Positions 25,960 through 35,643 of a stretch of DNA of 64,000 nt are shown here, piece by piece. The DNA lies in contig NZ_CADIKI010000026.1 in assembly GCF_902859935.1 (NCBI RefSeq), forward strand, positions 1-64,000, read 5' to 3'. This DNA comes from Paraburkholderia fynbosensis. Its GTDB lineage: Bacteria; Pseudomonadota; Gammaproteobacteria; Burkholderiales; Burkholderiaceae. The position numbers and the translations under genes were made by a program. The notes under the pieces are model-generated. The model saw only the letters and a list, made by a program, of their open reading frames with translations, made no database searches and was not told where the DNA came from. Positions within the stretch are counted from its first letter, which is position 1; each line of letters opens with the position of its first letter.

Positions 25960-27227
25960 GAGGACGCCACCTGCTTTTCAAACAGCTCGCGAAACACCGG
26001 ATAAATGTCGGCCGCGGTTTCGACCTTCTTCATCGCCATGTGCGGCTGGCTCAGCGCCAGCTGCGCATATTCGAGCCACAGGTTCTGCTCTTCCGGTGTG
26101 ACCTGAATATACGCAAAATAGCGCACCTTCTGCAGGATGTCATCCGCGAGTATCTTGCGGCACTTGGGCGAATCGTCGGTCCAGTTGTCGCCGTCCGACG
26201 CCTGCGCCCCGTAAATGTTCCATTCAGTCGGCGAGTAGCGCTCGTCCATGACCTTCTGCATCAGTTCGAGCGCGCTCGACACCACCGTGCCGCCGCTTTC
26301 GGTCGAATGGAAGAACGTATCTTCGTCGACTTCCTCGGCTCGCGTGTGGTGACGGATGAAGACCACTTCGATCTTCTCGTAGTTACGCTTGAGGAACAGA
26401 TACAGCAGGATGAAGAAGCGCTTGGCGAGATCCTTGCGCTGCTCGTCCATCGAACCGGACACATCCATCAGACAGAACATCACCGCCTGGCTCGACGGCG
26501 TGGGCTGCTTCACGCGGTTCACGTAGCGCAGATCGAACGGATCGATGAAGGGAATCCGCCAGATGCGCCCGCGTAGATGATGGATTTCCTCTTCGAGCAG
26601 TTTGATCTCCTCGCGCCGATCCGCGGGATCGGCCTTCATCGCCTCGAGTTGCCGCTCCATTTCGTGCAGCTGGTTGACGAGCGGCGCACCGAGCGCGATG
26701 CGCCGGCCGAGCGCACTGCGCAACGAACGGACCACGTCGATGTTGTTCGGCGTGCCTTCGGCGGCCCAGCCCGCGCGGATGCTCTTCCATGTGGGCACGG
26801 CCATCAGATGGGTTTTGACGAGACGCGGCAGTTCGAGGTCGTCGAAGAAGTACTGCATGAACTCTTCACGGCTCAGTTCAAACACGAAGTCGTCCTGACC
26901 TTCGCCTTCGTTGCTGGCCTGATTGCCCCCGCCTCCGCCGCCGCCCCCTTGCGGGCGCTGGATCTTGTCGCCGCGGATGTAGTCCGAGTTGCCCGGATGC
27001 ACCATCTCGCGCTTGCCGCCAGGACCGTGGCGGAACGAAGGCTCCGCGATGTCCTTGCGCGGGATCGTGATGCTCTGGGTGTTCTGGATGTCTTTGATGC
27101 TGCGGTCGCGCACCGCTTCCGACACGGCGCGACGAATATAGTTTTTGACGCGGCGCAAAAAACGCTCGCGATTTGCAATGCTCTTGTTCTTGCCAGCCAA
27201 CCTGCGGTCGATGATTTGATGAAGCAC
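25956..27227 (-). CDS. yeaH: YeaH/YhbH family protein (DUF444, VWA-like)
   Basis: 423 residues starting at GTG 27227 (GGGAGA upstream). A basic N-terminal region, a GGGGGGGG linker (about 95-102), and a C-terminal von Willebrand A-type domain with the MIDAS motif DVSGSMD at residue 255. Partner of PrkA/YeaG in the widespread yeaG-yeaH-ycgB cluster, linked in E. coli to nitrogen and carbon starvation. Separated from prkA by 283 bases of highly structured DNA and coupled to spoVR by an ATGA overlap. Confidence 0.88.
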   Translation of the reverse strand: MLHQIIDRRLAGKNKSIANRERFLRRVKNYIRRAVSEAVRDRSIKDIQNTQSITIPRKDIAEPSFRHGPGGKREMVHPGNSDYIRGDKIQRPQGGGGGGGGNQASNEGEGQDDFVFELSREEFMQYFFDDLELPRLVKTHLMAVPTWKSIRAGWAAEGTPNNIDVVRSLRSALGRRIALGAPLVNQLHEMERQLEAMKADPADRREEIKLLEEEIHHLRGRIWRIPFIDPFDLRYVNRVKQPTPSSQAVMFCLMDVSGSMDEQRKDLAKRFFILLYLFLKRNYEKIEVVFIRHHTRAEEVDEDTFFHSTESGGTVVSSALELMQKVMDERYSPTEWNIYGAQASDGDNWTDDSPKCRKILADDILQKVRYFAYIQVTPEEQNLWLEYAQLALSQPHMAMKKVETAADIYPVFRELFEKQVASS

Positions 27228-27250
27228 GCCCGGTCTCCCTGTCGATCGGA

Positions 27251-27351
27251 GCTAGCGCTTTGGCGCTGACTCCGCTCCGATGCAGCGCATGTCGACGGAG
27301 TCGGCGCTTTAGCCGTCGACCGGATTTTGCGCGTTAGCGCGTCACTCCGGT
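27251..27351. repeat. Cluster of nested inverted repeats between prkA and yeaH
   Basis: Successive stems: AGCGC/GCGCT (27254-27258/27263-27267), alternatively GCGCTG/CAGCGC (27263-27268/27283-27288); GTCGACGG/CCGTCGAC (27291-27298/27313-27320); and ACCGGA/TCCGGT (27319-27324/27346-27351) with an inner GCGC hairpin. The array sits in the operon's untranslated spacer. Confidence 0.6.
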
Positions 27352-27510
27352 CACATGCAAAGCACTTGCTCCAATCCCACGCAGCTACTGTAATTTCCGG
27401 TGCGCGAGACACACGCCGCCTGGTGCAGCGTCAGCAACGCTATGTCCATGCAGCTTGCGCCTCGCAGGGTGCCCGCGCAGCAGGACCGCGCGGGCGGCAC
27501 GCCACGCCCG

Positions 27511-29433
27511 TCATGACGACTTGCGCACGCGCAGATACCAGTCACACAGCAAGCGCACCTGCTTCGGCGTATAGCCCTTCGTCACCATCCGATTGACGAA
27601 GTCTTCGTGCTTGCGTTGCTCTTCCGCCGAGCCCTTCGCGTTGAACGAGATCACCGGCAGCAGTTCTTCCGTGTTCGAGAACATCTTCTTTTCGATCACG
27701 ACGCGCAACTTCTCGTAGCTGATCCATGCGGGATTCTTCCCCGCGTTGGCAGCACGCGCACGCAGCACGAAGTTCACGATCTCGTTGCGGAAGTCCTTCG
27801 GGTTGCTGATGCCCGCGGGTTTCTCGATCTTCTCCAGTTCGGCGTTCAGCGCCGCGCGGTCGAAACTTTCGCCGGTGTCGTGGTCGCGGAACTCCTGATC
27901 CTGAATCCAGAAGTCCGCGTACGTCACATAGCGATCGAAGATGTTTTGACCATACTCGGAATACGACTCCAGATACGCGGTCTGAATCTCCTTGCCGATG
28001 AACTCCGCATAGCGCGAGGCCAGCACGTCCTTGATGAAGGATAGATACTTCTGCTCGGTTTCCGGCGGGAACTGCTCGCGCTCGATCTGCTGTTCGAGCA
28101 CGTACATCAGGTGTACCGGATTCGCCGCGACCTCGGTCGAGTCGAAGTTGAACACGCGCGAGAGGATCTTGAACGCGAAGCGGGTCGACACGCCGGTCAT
28201 CCCTTCATCGACGCCCGCGAAGTCGCGGTACTCCTGATACGACTTGGCCTTCGGATCGGTGTCCTTGAGATTCTCGCCGTCATACACCTGCATCTTCGAG
28301 AACAGGCTGGAATTCTCCGGCTCCTGCAAACGCGTGAGCACCGACATCTGCGCCATCATCTTCAACGTGCCCGGCGCGCACACGGCATTGGCCAGCGACG
28401 AATTGCGCAGCAGCTTCTCGTAAATCTTGATCTCTTCGCCGTAGCGCAGACAGTACGGCACCTTCACGACGAAAATCCGGTCGAGCAGGGCTTCGTTGTT
28501 GCGGTTGTTGCGGAACGCCTTCCATTCCGACTCGTTCGAGTGCGCGAGGATCACGCCGTCGAACGGGATCGCGCCGAAGCCTTCCGTGCCCTTGAAGTTA
28601 CCTTCCTGGGTCGCCGTGAGCAGCGGGTGCAGGACCTTGATCGGCGCCTTGAACATTTCGACGAACTCGAGCAGGCCCTGATTGGCGAGACACAGGCCAC
28701 CGGAGTAGCTGTATGCGTCCGCGTCATCCTGCGCATACTGTTCGAGCTTGCGGATGTCGACCTTGCCGACCAGTGACGAGATGTCCTGATTGTTCTCGTC
28801 GCCCGGCTCGGTCTTGGCAATACCGATCTGGCGAAGAATCGACGGGTAGCGGCGCACCACGCGGAACTTGCGGATGTCGCCGTTGTATTCGTGCAGGCGC
28901 TTCACCGCCCACGGACTGAGGATGCTTTTCAGGTAGCGGCGTGGAATGCCGTATTGTTCTTCGAGAATCGGGCCGTCTTCCTCATAGTCGAACAGACCGA
29001 GCGGCGACTCGTTCACGGGCGAGCCCTTGATCGAGTAGAACGGCACGCGTTCCATGAGCTGCTTGAGACGTTCCGCGATCGACGATTTACCGCCGCCGAC
29101 CGGGCCCAACAGATACAGAATCTGCTTCTTTTCTTCGAGCCCCTGGGCCGAGTGCCGGAAGTAGGCGACCACCTGCTCGATCACCTCTTCCATTCCGTAG
29201 AACTCACGGAATGCGGGGTATACCTTGATGACCTTGTTCGCGAAGATGCGCGACAAGCGCGGATCGTTGCGAGTGTCGATCTGTTCCGGTTCTCCAATTG
29301 CCGTCAACATGCGTTCGCCAGCCGTGGCGTACGCGGCGGGATTGTCTTTGCAGAGCGCGAGATACTCCTCGAGCGAGAGCTCATCTTCTCGCGTTTTCTC
29401 GAAGCGCGTCGCGAAACTGCTGTAGATATCCAT
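27511..29433 (-). CDS. prkA: PrkA family serine protein kinase (YeaG)
   Basis: 640 residues. AAA-type ATPase N-terminal domain with Walker A GPVGGGKSS (110-118) and a C-terminal kinase-like PrkA domain; blocks KGSPVNESPLGLFDYEEDGPILEEQYGIPRRYLK and FKGTEGFGAIPFDGVILAHSNESEW are diagnostic. A cytosolic Ser/Thr kinase of stationary phase and nutrient stress. GAGGAGG stands six bases before the ATG. First gene of prkA-yeaH-spoVR. The long gap to yeaH with stem-loops suggests differential expression within the operon. Confidence 0.93.
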   Translation of the reverse strand: MDIYSSFATRFEKTREDELSLEEYLALCKDNPAAYATAGERMLTAIGEPEQIDTRNDPRLSRIFANKVIKVYPAFREFYGMEEVIEQVVAYFRHSAQGLEEKKQILYLLGPVGGGKSSIAERLKQLMERVPFYSIKGSPVNESPLGLFDYEEDGPILEEQYGIPRRYLKSILSPWAVKRLHEYNGDIRKFRVVRRYPSILRQIGIAKTEPGDENNQDISSLVGKVDIRKLEQYAQDDADAYSYSGGLCLANQGLLEFVEMFKAPIKVLHPLLTATQEGNFKGTEGFGAIPFDGVILAHSNESEWKAFRNNRNNEALLDRIFVVKVPYCLRYGEEIKIYEKLLRNSSLANAVCAPGTLKMMAQMSVLTRLQEPENSSLFSKMQVYDGENLKDTDPKAKSYQEYRDFAGVDEGMTGVSTRFAFKILSRVFNFDSTEVAANPVHLMYVLEQQIEREQFPPETEQKYLSFIKDVLASRYAEFIGKEIQTAYLESYSEYGQNIFDRYVTYADFWIQDQEFRDHDTGESFDRAALNAELEKIEKPAGISNPKDFRNEIVNFVLRARAANAGKNPAWISYEKLRVVIEKKMFSNTEELLPVISFNAKGSAEEQRKHEDFVNRMVTKGYTPKQVRLLCDWYLRVRKSS

Positions 29434-30232
29434 GCTACCTCCTCGCCGAAGTCTAGACCGATGTCGTGCGCGGCGCGCTATTCGGAAACGACATCGCTCG
29501 AATTCATCCTAAACCCTTTTAAATTTTTTTTCACGAACTACGTTGCGAAAATCGCGCCGTGCCCGCCTCCCAACATTCATCACTTGGAAACCAAATTTCG
29601 ACCACCTACAATCTTGCACTCACATCGCAGCAATTCTGACCGCATGCGACGCGCCTGGTGCACCCGTCTTCATGGTCATGCGCCGGCATGCCGGTCCACG
29701 CACTTCTGCTCAGTGGTCCTGCAGGACTACGACTTCATCGTCGTGGCAATACGATCCCGCTGCTGCATCGGACATGCTGTCTGCGCACGCACACTTTCTT
29801 GCTGAACGCGCAGACGTCATGCGTTTTTCATGCCCGGTCGATTATTTTCATTCAACGCACGGCACGTGCATCCGGTCGACACACGCACGCGACTGTTACA
29901 TGTGCGCTCATTCATCGTCAGGCGGTTCGTCAACGCGCGACACCATTTGGTTCCGCTTCATTCAACGGGGGACACGATGAGTCGTTGCGCGAGCGACGAT
30001 CTGCTCGCCGTCCGGCGTGAGCGCGTCGCTCGCAGGGTCGCCGCGTCCTGCCTGCATCACGACAACGCAACGAATTGTTTTCATAGGCGTATACGGCAAA
30101 GCCGCTCGCGCAGATGCGTCCAGAAAGAAAACGGCCGCCCCTGGCAGCCGTTTGAATGAAGCATGACGTGTCGTAATGTACTGTTACAAGCCATGCACGA
30201 TGAGATGCGACATGAGCAGCGTCGCCATGGCT
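29434..30232. other. 800-base region without a supported gene
   Basis: Upstream of prkA and downstream of the 30233 hydratase gene. Short frames here overlap each other in several phases, lack ribosome sites and have no recognisable domain. Composition is AT-richer near 29510-29620, where the prkA promoter should lie. The terminator at 30129-30153 belongs to the hydratase gene. Confidence 0.5.
30129..30153 (-). terminator. Terminator of the hydratase gene
   Basis: On the minus strand AAACGGC (30153-30147) pairs with GCCGTTT (30135-30129), followed by TTCTTTCT. Confidence 0.65.
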
Positions 30233-30994
30233 TCAGGTCAGTTCAATCTCCACTTCCCCGAGACCGTCGATATGGCCGCGCACGACGCCCGGCTGGTGCA
30301 CCCTGTGTGCGCCGACGTACGAACCGGTGGTGAGCGTCCATTCGGGCTCGATGGTAATGCCCATGGCGGCGCAATGGTTGACGAACCACACCAGCAGTTC
30401 ACGCGGATCGCCTGCCGGGTTGCCGGTGGCGTCAGGCACCAGCGAGGCGCCGTCGAAGCTCAGCTCCAGTTCGGGTGAAACGAAATCGAAGCCGCGCGCG
30501 AGCCCCGCATAGGCGAGCGGATGGCCGGTGATCAGGGCGCCGTTGTTCTGCGCATCGGCCAATTGCGCGAGCGGCGCGACATTCGGCCATTCGCTGAAGC
30601 GGCTATCGACGATCTCGATGGCGGGCAGCACGACGCCGACCTTCGAGAGTACCTCGTCACGCGCATAGGCGCGGCCGCGCGGCTCGATCGCCTCGGCGAA
30701 GCGGAAAGCGATTTCCAGCTCCACCAGCACCTGGAAAAATCCGTCATGCGCGACCCGCGCCGGCGACGGCAGCACCAGCGAAGCCGGGATTGGAGCCCCC
30801 GCGGCGGCTCCACCCGGCGCTCTTGCGCCGATCTTCCACGCGCCGGTCGAGTCGCCTAAACCCGCGATCACCGCCTGCTGGATCGCATACGCGGTCGCGG
30901 CATCGGGCGGCAGGCTGTCGGGTGTGGGCGCATCGATCGGGCGATGCAACCGGCGTGCTTCGACGAGGCGGTGCGCGAGGTCGTGTGGCGTCAT
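30233..30994 (-). CDS. 2-keto-4-pentenoate hydratase-like protein (FAH superfamily)
   Basis: 253 residues from ATG 30994, which has AAGGA seven bases upstream. Fumarylacetoacetate hydrolase-like fold of the MhpD/TesE type: GAWKIGARAP, VELEIAFRFAEAI (metal-binding Glu pair), VLPAIEIVDSRFSEWP and NGALITGHP. It would add water to 2-hydroxypenta-2,4-dienoate-type compounds in aromatic meta-cleavage, but no other meta-cleavage gene is near, so the true substrate is uncertain. Single-gene unit between two terminators. Confidence 0.82.
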   Translation of the reverse strand: MTPHDLAHRLVEARRLHRPIDAPTPDSLPPDAATAYAIQQAVIAGLGDSTGAWKIGARAPGGAAAGAPIPASLVLPSPARVAHDGFFQVLVELEIAFRFAEAIEPRGRAYARDEVLSKVGVVLPAIEIVDSRFSEWPNVAPLAQLADAQNNGALITGHPLAYAGLARGFDFVSPELELSFDGASLVPDATGNPAGDPRELLVWFVNHCAAMGITIEPEWTLTTGSYVGAHRVHQPGVVRGHIDGLGEVEIELT

Positions 30995-31362
30995 GTCGGT
31001 CCTTTCTGGCTGCCGCATTGAGCGGTTCATGGTGGCGTGAGGTTGGAAAAGGCGCAGACGTTGCCGCGACGCAAAGACCGGCGCTCGCGCGCACGTGGTC
31101 GCCGCGCTGCACAGGCCATGACGCCGCAACAAGGATGGCCTCGCCCGTCAATGTACCGGATCGCGACACGCGCCAGGGGCGCGACCGTCCGCGCAAACGT
31201 TAGTTGATGCGCACACCATAAAAAAAGACCGCGGATGCCTGGGTAATCGCGGTCTTTGCGGGGGTGAGGCGTTCATTCATAGCGAAGTATCGTGGGCGGA
31301 TGCCTCGACGGGAATGAATGTTGCGAAAATATGCGGGTTCGGCCGGAAGCGCCCGGAGCCGG
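30995..31362. other. Intergenic region before the hydratase gene
   Basis: 368 bases holding the chemoreceptor terminator (31224-31257) and presumably the hydratase promoter; no gene supported. Confidence 0.5.
31224..31257 (-). terminator. Chemoreceptor terminator
   Basis: A perfect 10-bp stem, AAAGACCGCG with CGCGGTCTTT, and a T-run on the minus strand (31226-31219). Confidence 0.8.
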
Positions 31363-33138
31363 TTAGAACGTCTCCCAATCCTGGTCGCCGCCAGCGCTTG
31401 CGGTCGCGTTCGACGTTGCCATCGCTTTGGCCGGAGCGCGCGCTGGCGCAGCGGCGGCTTGCGGCGTCGCGCCTGTTGCAGCCGGTGCCTTCACCGTGGC
31501 ACCGGCGAACGAGGCCTTGCGCGCAGGCGCAGCCATCGAGCGCACCGGCGTTGCCACACGAGCGGGCGCGATATGCGCCGGCGCCTTATAACCCCCTTCC
31601 TCGAGCTGGAACACGGCGACCGCCGTGCGCAGCTTGCCCGCCTGATCTTCGAGCGAGGACGCCGCCGCAGCGGCTTCCTCGACCAGCGCCGCATTCTGCT
31701 GCGTGACTTCGTCCATCTGCGTGACCGCGCGCGCGACCTGGTCGATGCCGCCGCTCTGCTCTTCCGACGCCGCCGCGATCTCGCCCATGATGTCGGTCAC
31801 GCGCCGCACCGCGCCGATGATCTCGGTCATCGTACGGCCCGCTTCGTCCACCAGCGCCGAGCCCGACTGCACCCGCTCGACCGACGTGTCGATCAGTTCC
31901 TTGATCTCCTTGGCCGCCGCCGACGAGCGCTGCGCGAGGCTGCGCACTTCGCCCGCCACTACCGCGAACCCGCGCCCCTCTTCGCCGGCGCGCGCCGCTT
32001 CGACGGCCGCGTTCAGCGCGAGGATGTTGGTCTGGAACGCGATCCCTTCGATGATCGAGATGATGTCCGCGATCTTCGCCGAGCTCTGGTTGATGTCGCC
32101 CATCGTGCCGACCACCTGGCCTACCACCGCGCTGCCCTTGTTGGCGATCTCCGAGGCGTTGGCCGCGAGCGCGCTCGCCTGGCGGGCGTTGTCGGCGTTC
32201 TGCTTGACCGTGCCGGTCAGCTCTTCCATGCTCGACGCGGTTTCCTGCAATGCCGAAGCCTGCTCTTCGGTGCGCGAGGACAGATCGATATTGCCGGCTG
32301 CGATCTGACGCGTCGCGGTCGCAATCGATTCGCTGCCGCTGCGCACGGTACGCACCGTTTCGGTGAGGCTGCGCTGCATTCTGGCGATTCCGTCGAGCAG
32401 TTGCCCCATTTCGTCGCGCGACGTCACGATCACCGGACGGCGCAGATCGCCGGCGGCGATCGCGTCGAAATGGCCGAGCGCTTCATCGAGCGGCCGGGCG
32501 ATCGCGCGGCTCAGCGTCCGGTAGGAAAACGCCGCTGCCAGCACGCCCACGACCAGGGCGCCGAGGCTGACCATACGAAACACGTCGAAACTGCCCTGCG
32601 CATCCTCGTAACCGCTTTTTGCCGATTCGAACTGCAACTTGCGCACTGCATCGTCGGCGATAGAGAGCTCGTTGTAGGTCGCCTGCAGGCGCTTGGCGCC
32701 GTCGATCATCTTGCTCGGATCGTTCGCCGCGACAATTGCCGCAAAGGCGTCCATCTCGCGATGCAGCGTGTCGCGTTTGGCGGCGATGTCCTGCGCGAGG
32801 CGGTCTTCGTCGGCTTCGCGCGGCAGATCGAGATACTTTTTCCACCACATGTCTGACGTGGTGCGCATCACGCGCGCGCGCTCGAGCGTCGCCCCGACTT
32901 CGGGCGTGCCGGCCATGAACGCGGCCCGGTCGAGCGCGAGGCGCTCGCGCGCCGCGTACAGCTCTGCGTTGCCTATATTGACCGCGCTCGGCATGGCATC
33001 GGTGAAGGTGTTCTTATAGGCGTCGTTCGAACGGCTCATGCCGAACAAACCGAAAACGCCGATGGCGACCAGCAGCGCGGCGAGGAAAGCCATCGTGAGG
33101 CCAATCCGTGCCTTGATCGTAATGCCTTTGTTCAACAT
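31363..33138 (-). CDS. Methyl-accepting chemotaxis protein with CheR-docking tail
   Basis: 591 residues from ATG 33138. TM1 (about 10-30), periplasmic 4HB-type ligand domain, TM2 (about 190-210), HAMP, then the conserved signalling hairpin IEGIAFQTNILALNAAVEAARAGEEGRGFAVVAGEVRSLAQRS. A Pro/Ala-rich linker leads to the C-terminal DWETF pentapeptide, the docking site for CheR/CheB, so this is a high-abundance type receptor. A candidate sigma-28 promoter lies about 110 bases upstream (33247-33273). Ligand unknown. Confidence 0.9.
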   Translation of the reverse strand: MLNKGITIKARIGLTMAFLAALLVAIGVFGLFGMSRSNDAYKNTFTDAMPSAVNIGNAELYAARERLALDRAAFMAGTPEVGATLERARVMRTTSDMWWKKYLDLPREADEDRLAQDIAAKRDTLHREMDAFAAIVAANDPSKMIDGAKRLQATYNELSIADDAVRKLQFESAKSGYEDAQGSFDVFRMVSLGALVVGVLAAAFSYRTLSRAIARPLDEALGHFDAIAAGDLRRPVIVTSRDEMGQLLDGIARMQRSLTETVRTVRSGSESIATATRQIAAGNIDLSSRTEEQASALQETASSMEELTGTVKQNADNARQASALAANASEIANKGSAVVGQVVGTMGDINQSSAKIADIISIIEGIAFQTNILALNAAVEAARAGEEGRGFAVVAGEVRSLAQRSSAAAKEIKELIDTSVERVQSGSALVDEAGRTMTEIIGAVRRVTDIMGEIAAASEEQSGGIDQVARAVTQMDEVTQQNAALVEEAAAAASSLEDQAGKLRTAVAVFQLEEGGYKAPAHIAPARVATPVRSMAAPARKASFAGATVKAPAATGATPQAAAAPARAPAKAMATSNATASAGGDQDWETF

Positions 33139-33623
33139 GCTCGTTCGTTCCCTGGTGCCTGGCAAATGAGAGACTGCGTGCGCAGCGCTTGTAACGTGTG
33201 GCGTCTGCGTTCCGGCACTTTTCGAAGAAGCGCTCTAATAACCCCGTTTACGGCAAGGAAAATGCATACTTGAAGCATTTATAAGTATGAAGAAAGGCGT
33301 TGTAAGCAATTTGGAGGGTGTTTCGAGATCCACGAATGAACGCGGTGGCGCGCGGATTGCCCGGGCGACCTTGCCAAGTTGGGGCGATTCGGTGTAGGGG
33401 CGCGAGCACCCTTGTTTTAACCGCGCGCCGGCAGATTTTTACGTCAATCAGGAAGAATGACCGTCCCGGCAATGGCGCCGACGGGCGGCGGGAAGGAAGA
33501 GGAAGAGCGGGCGAATGCGGGGAGCAGCGCCGCACACCCCGTGCAACACTCGAACGAGGCGACACACGTGGCACGCGGATTCCACACAATACCGCGCGCG
33601 TGACGCAGCGCCGCGTTGCGCTA
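33139..33623. other. Intergenic region upstream of chemoreceptor
   Basis: 485 bases between the chemoreceptor start and the rbsK stop. Apart from the sigma-28-like promoter there is an inverted repeat CATACTT/AAGTATG (33265-33271/33283-33289) overlapping its -35. Bases 33300-33623 show no supported gene. Confidence 0.5.
33247..33273 (-). promoter_or_regulatory. Candidate FliA (sigma-28) promoter of chemoreceptor
   Basis: On the minus strand TCAA (33273-33270), 15 bases, GCCGTAAA (33254-33247): 3 of 4 and 6 of 8 matches to TAAA-N15-GCCGATAA with exact spacing. Confidence 0.5.
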
Positions 33624-34559
33624 TCAGTCAGAAGCGCCCAGTTCGGCGCGCGTGGGAATCGACGGCTGCGCGCCGGGGCGTGTCACCGAGAGTGCCGCGG
33701 CGCGCTGCGCAAAACGGATCGCGGTCTCGACGCTCGCGCCCTGCGCGAGCTGCGCTGCAAATCCGCCGATGAAGGTATCGCCCGCCGCGGTCGTATCGAC
33801 AGCCTTGACCTTCGGTGCTTCGTACAGCGTCGCGGCGGCCGCGCCGTCGAGCGTCGCCTGCACACCGCGCGCACCCAGCGTCACCAGCACGTTGCGCGCA
33901 CCGGCCGCGCGCAGCGCGGCGGCGGCCTTGGCGGCGTCCTCGGGGGTGTCGACCGGCAAACCGGTCAGCGCCGCCGCTTCCAGTTCGTTCGGAATCAGAT
34001 AGTCGATCAGCGGCAGCCAGTCGGCGGGCAACGGCCCCGTGGCCGGCGCGGGATTCAGGATCACCGTCTTGCCGAGCCGCCGCGCGGCGGCCAGCGCCGC
34101 GCGCACCGTGTCGGGCGGGGTTTCGAGCTGGCAGATCACGACCTCGGCGGCGGCCAGCACAGGCTCGTGACGGGCGATGGTCTCGGGCGTCACCTCGCCG
34201 TTGCTGCCCGCGACGATCACGATCGCGTTCTGGCTCGCATCGTCGACGATGATCAACGCGACCCCGGTCGCGGCCTTGCCGGTTTCAAGCGCCGCGCAGT
34301 CGATGCCTTCCGCTTCGAGCCCTGCGCGCAACTGCACGCCGTTGCCGTCCGCGCCGACGCAGCCGAGCATCGACACCTGCGCGCCGAGCCGCGCGGCCGC
34401 GACCGCCTGGTTGCCGCCCTTGCCGCCCGCGACCTGCGCGAATGTACGGCCGGCGAGCGTCTCGCCGGGATGCGGCAGACGCGGCGCGCGCGCGACGAGA
34501 TCCATGTTCAGGCTGCCGACCACCGCCACGCGTGAGCGCGTTTCGTTACTTGCCACCAC
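33624..34559 (-). CDS. rbsK: Ribokinase
   Basis: 311 residues, PfkB family. N-terminal VAVVGSLNMDLVARAPRLPHPGETLAG and the glycine pair GGKGGNQAVAAARLG, C-terminal DTTAAGDTFIGGF with the catalytic Asp and anion hole. It phosphorylates ribose to ribose 5-phosphate. I place the start at one of two adjacent GTG codons (34559/34556) because GAGGAGG lies directly upstream; the length then matches E. coli RbsK (309). Last gene of rbsBACRK, 43 bases after rbsR. Confidence 0.9.
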   Translation of the reverse strand: MVASNETRSRVAVVGSLNMDLVARAPRLPHPGETLAGRTFAQVAGGKGGNQAVAAARLGAQVSMLGCVGADGNGVQLRAGLEAEGIDCAALETGKAATGVALIIVDDASQNAIVIVAGSNGEVTPETIARHEPVLAAAEVVICQLETPPDTVRAALAAARRLGKTVILNPAPATGPLPADWLPLIDYLIPNELEAAALTGLPVDTPEDAAKAAAALRAAGARNVLVTLGARGVQATLDGAAAATLYEAPKVKAVDTTAAGDTFIGGFAAQLAQGASVETAIRFAQRAAALSVTRPGAQPSIPTRAELGASD

Positions 34560-34602
34560 TGCCTCCTCGATTGCTCGCTGCCGGTCAGTAAGCGCCGCCG
34601 GC

Positions 34603-35643
34603 TCACGCCGCCAGATCACGTTGCGCCGCACCAGCCCAAGTCGCGGTGGATTCACGCACGATCAGCCGCGGCGACACCACGCGCCGACGCCCGGGCGCGC
34701 GCGCATTGCCCGCCGACGTTCCGGCGATCCGCTCGATCAGCGTCTGCGCGGCCATATCGCCGAGCGCGCGCACCGACTGTCCGACCGTCGAGAGCGCCGG
34801 ATAGGTCAGGCGCCCCAGTTCGATGTCGTCGAAACCGATGATCGAGCAGTCGCGCGGCACGCTGATGCCGCGTTCCGCCGCGGCGCGCAGCGCGCCGATG
34901 CCCATCATGTCGTTGCCGGCAAAGATCGCCGACGGCTTGACCGTATCGAACAGTTGTGAGGCGCCGCGATGGCCACCCGCGCCCGAAAAATCGCTTTCGA
35001 CGATCGCCCCCGACGCAATCTCGATACCACGCTCGGTCATCGCGCGAATGAAGCCGTGCACGCGCATCGCACTGACCGCCGTCTGAACCGGTCCGGTGAT
35101 GCAGCCGATCCGCACGTGCCCCAGTTCGAGCAGGTGACGCGTCGCGATATAAGCGCCCTTCTCGTGGTCGATCTGCACGAGGTCGGCGTTCAGCCCTTCG
35201 ATATTGCGGTCCACGATCACCAGTGGCTCGTGCGCGTCGGCGAGCGTTTGCGCGAGCACCGCGTCATCGCCGGCAGACGCGACGATCAGCCCGTCGATGC
35301 GCTTTTCCTGCAGCACGCGCAGGTAGTTGCGCTGCTTGGCCGGGTCGTCGTCGGAGTTGCAGAAGAACACGCAGTAGCCGTTGCGCGCGCAGCCGTCTTC
35401 GATGCCGCGCGCCAGCTCCGCGAAGTACGGATTGGTGGCGTTCGGCACCACCAGCCCGATCGTCGCCGTCGCGCGCGCCTTCAACGAGCGCGCCACCGCC
35501 GACGGCACATAGTGCAGTTGACGGATCGCGTGTTCGACCTTCGCGCGCACATCGGCCGACACCGGCCGCGAGTTGTTCACCACGTGCGATACCGTCGTGA
35601 AGGACACACCCGCCACGGCCGCCACATCCTTGATCGTCGCCAT
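34603..35643 (-). CDS. rbsR: LacI-family ribose operon repressor
   Basis: 346 residues from ATG 35643 (MATIKDVAAVAGVSFTTVSHVVNNSRPVS, a perfect LacI HTH start). Hinge helix SAVARSLKARAT and a periplasmic-binding-like effector domain with FAGNDMMGIGALRAA follow. Position inside the ribose operon and the LacI-type operator at the rbsB promoter (39777-39790) argue that it represses the operon in the absence of ribose. Longer frame upstream to 35745 is not supported. Confidence 0.88.
   Translation of the reverse strand: MATIKDVAAVAGVSFTTVSHVVNNSRPVSADVRAKVEHAIRQLHYVPSAVARSLKARATATIGLVVPNATNPYFAELARGIEDGCARNGYCVFFCNSDDDPAKQRNYLRVLQEKRIDGLIVASAGDDAVLAQTLADAHEPLVIVDRNIEGLNADLVQIDHEKGAYIATRHLLELGHVRIGCITGPVQTAVSAMRVHGFIRAMTERGIEIASGAIVESDFSGAGGHRGASQLFDTVKPSAIFAGNDMMGIGALRAAAERGISVPRDCSIIGFDDIELGRLTYPALSTVGQSVRALGDMAAQTLIERIAGTSAGNARAPGRRRVVSPRLIVRESTATWAGAAQRDLAA

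Noticed and set aside
29543..30159. Several 100-145 codon plus-strand frames upstream of prkA
   Set aside because: Overlapping in different phases, no ribosome site, codon bias or recognisable family.
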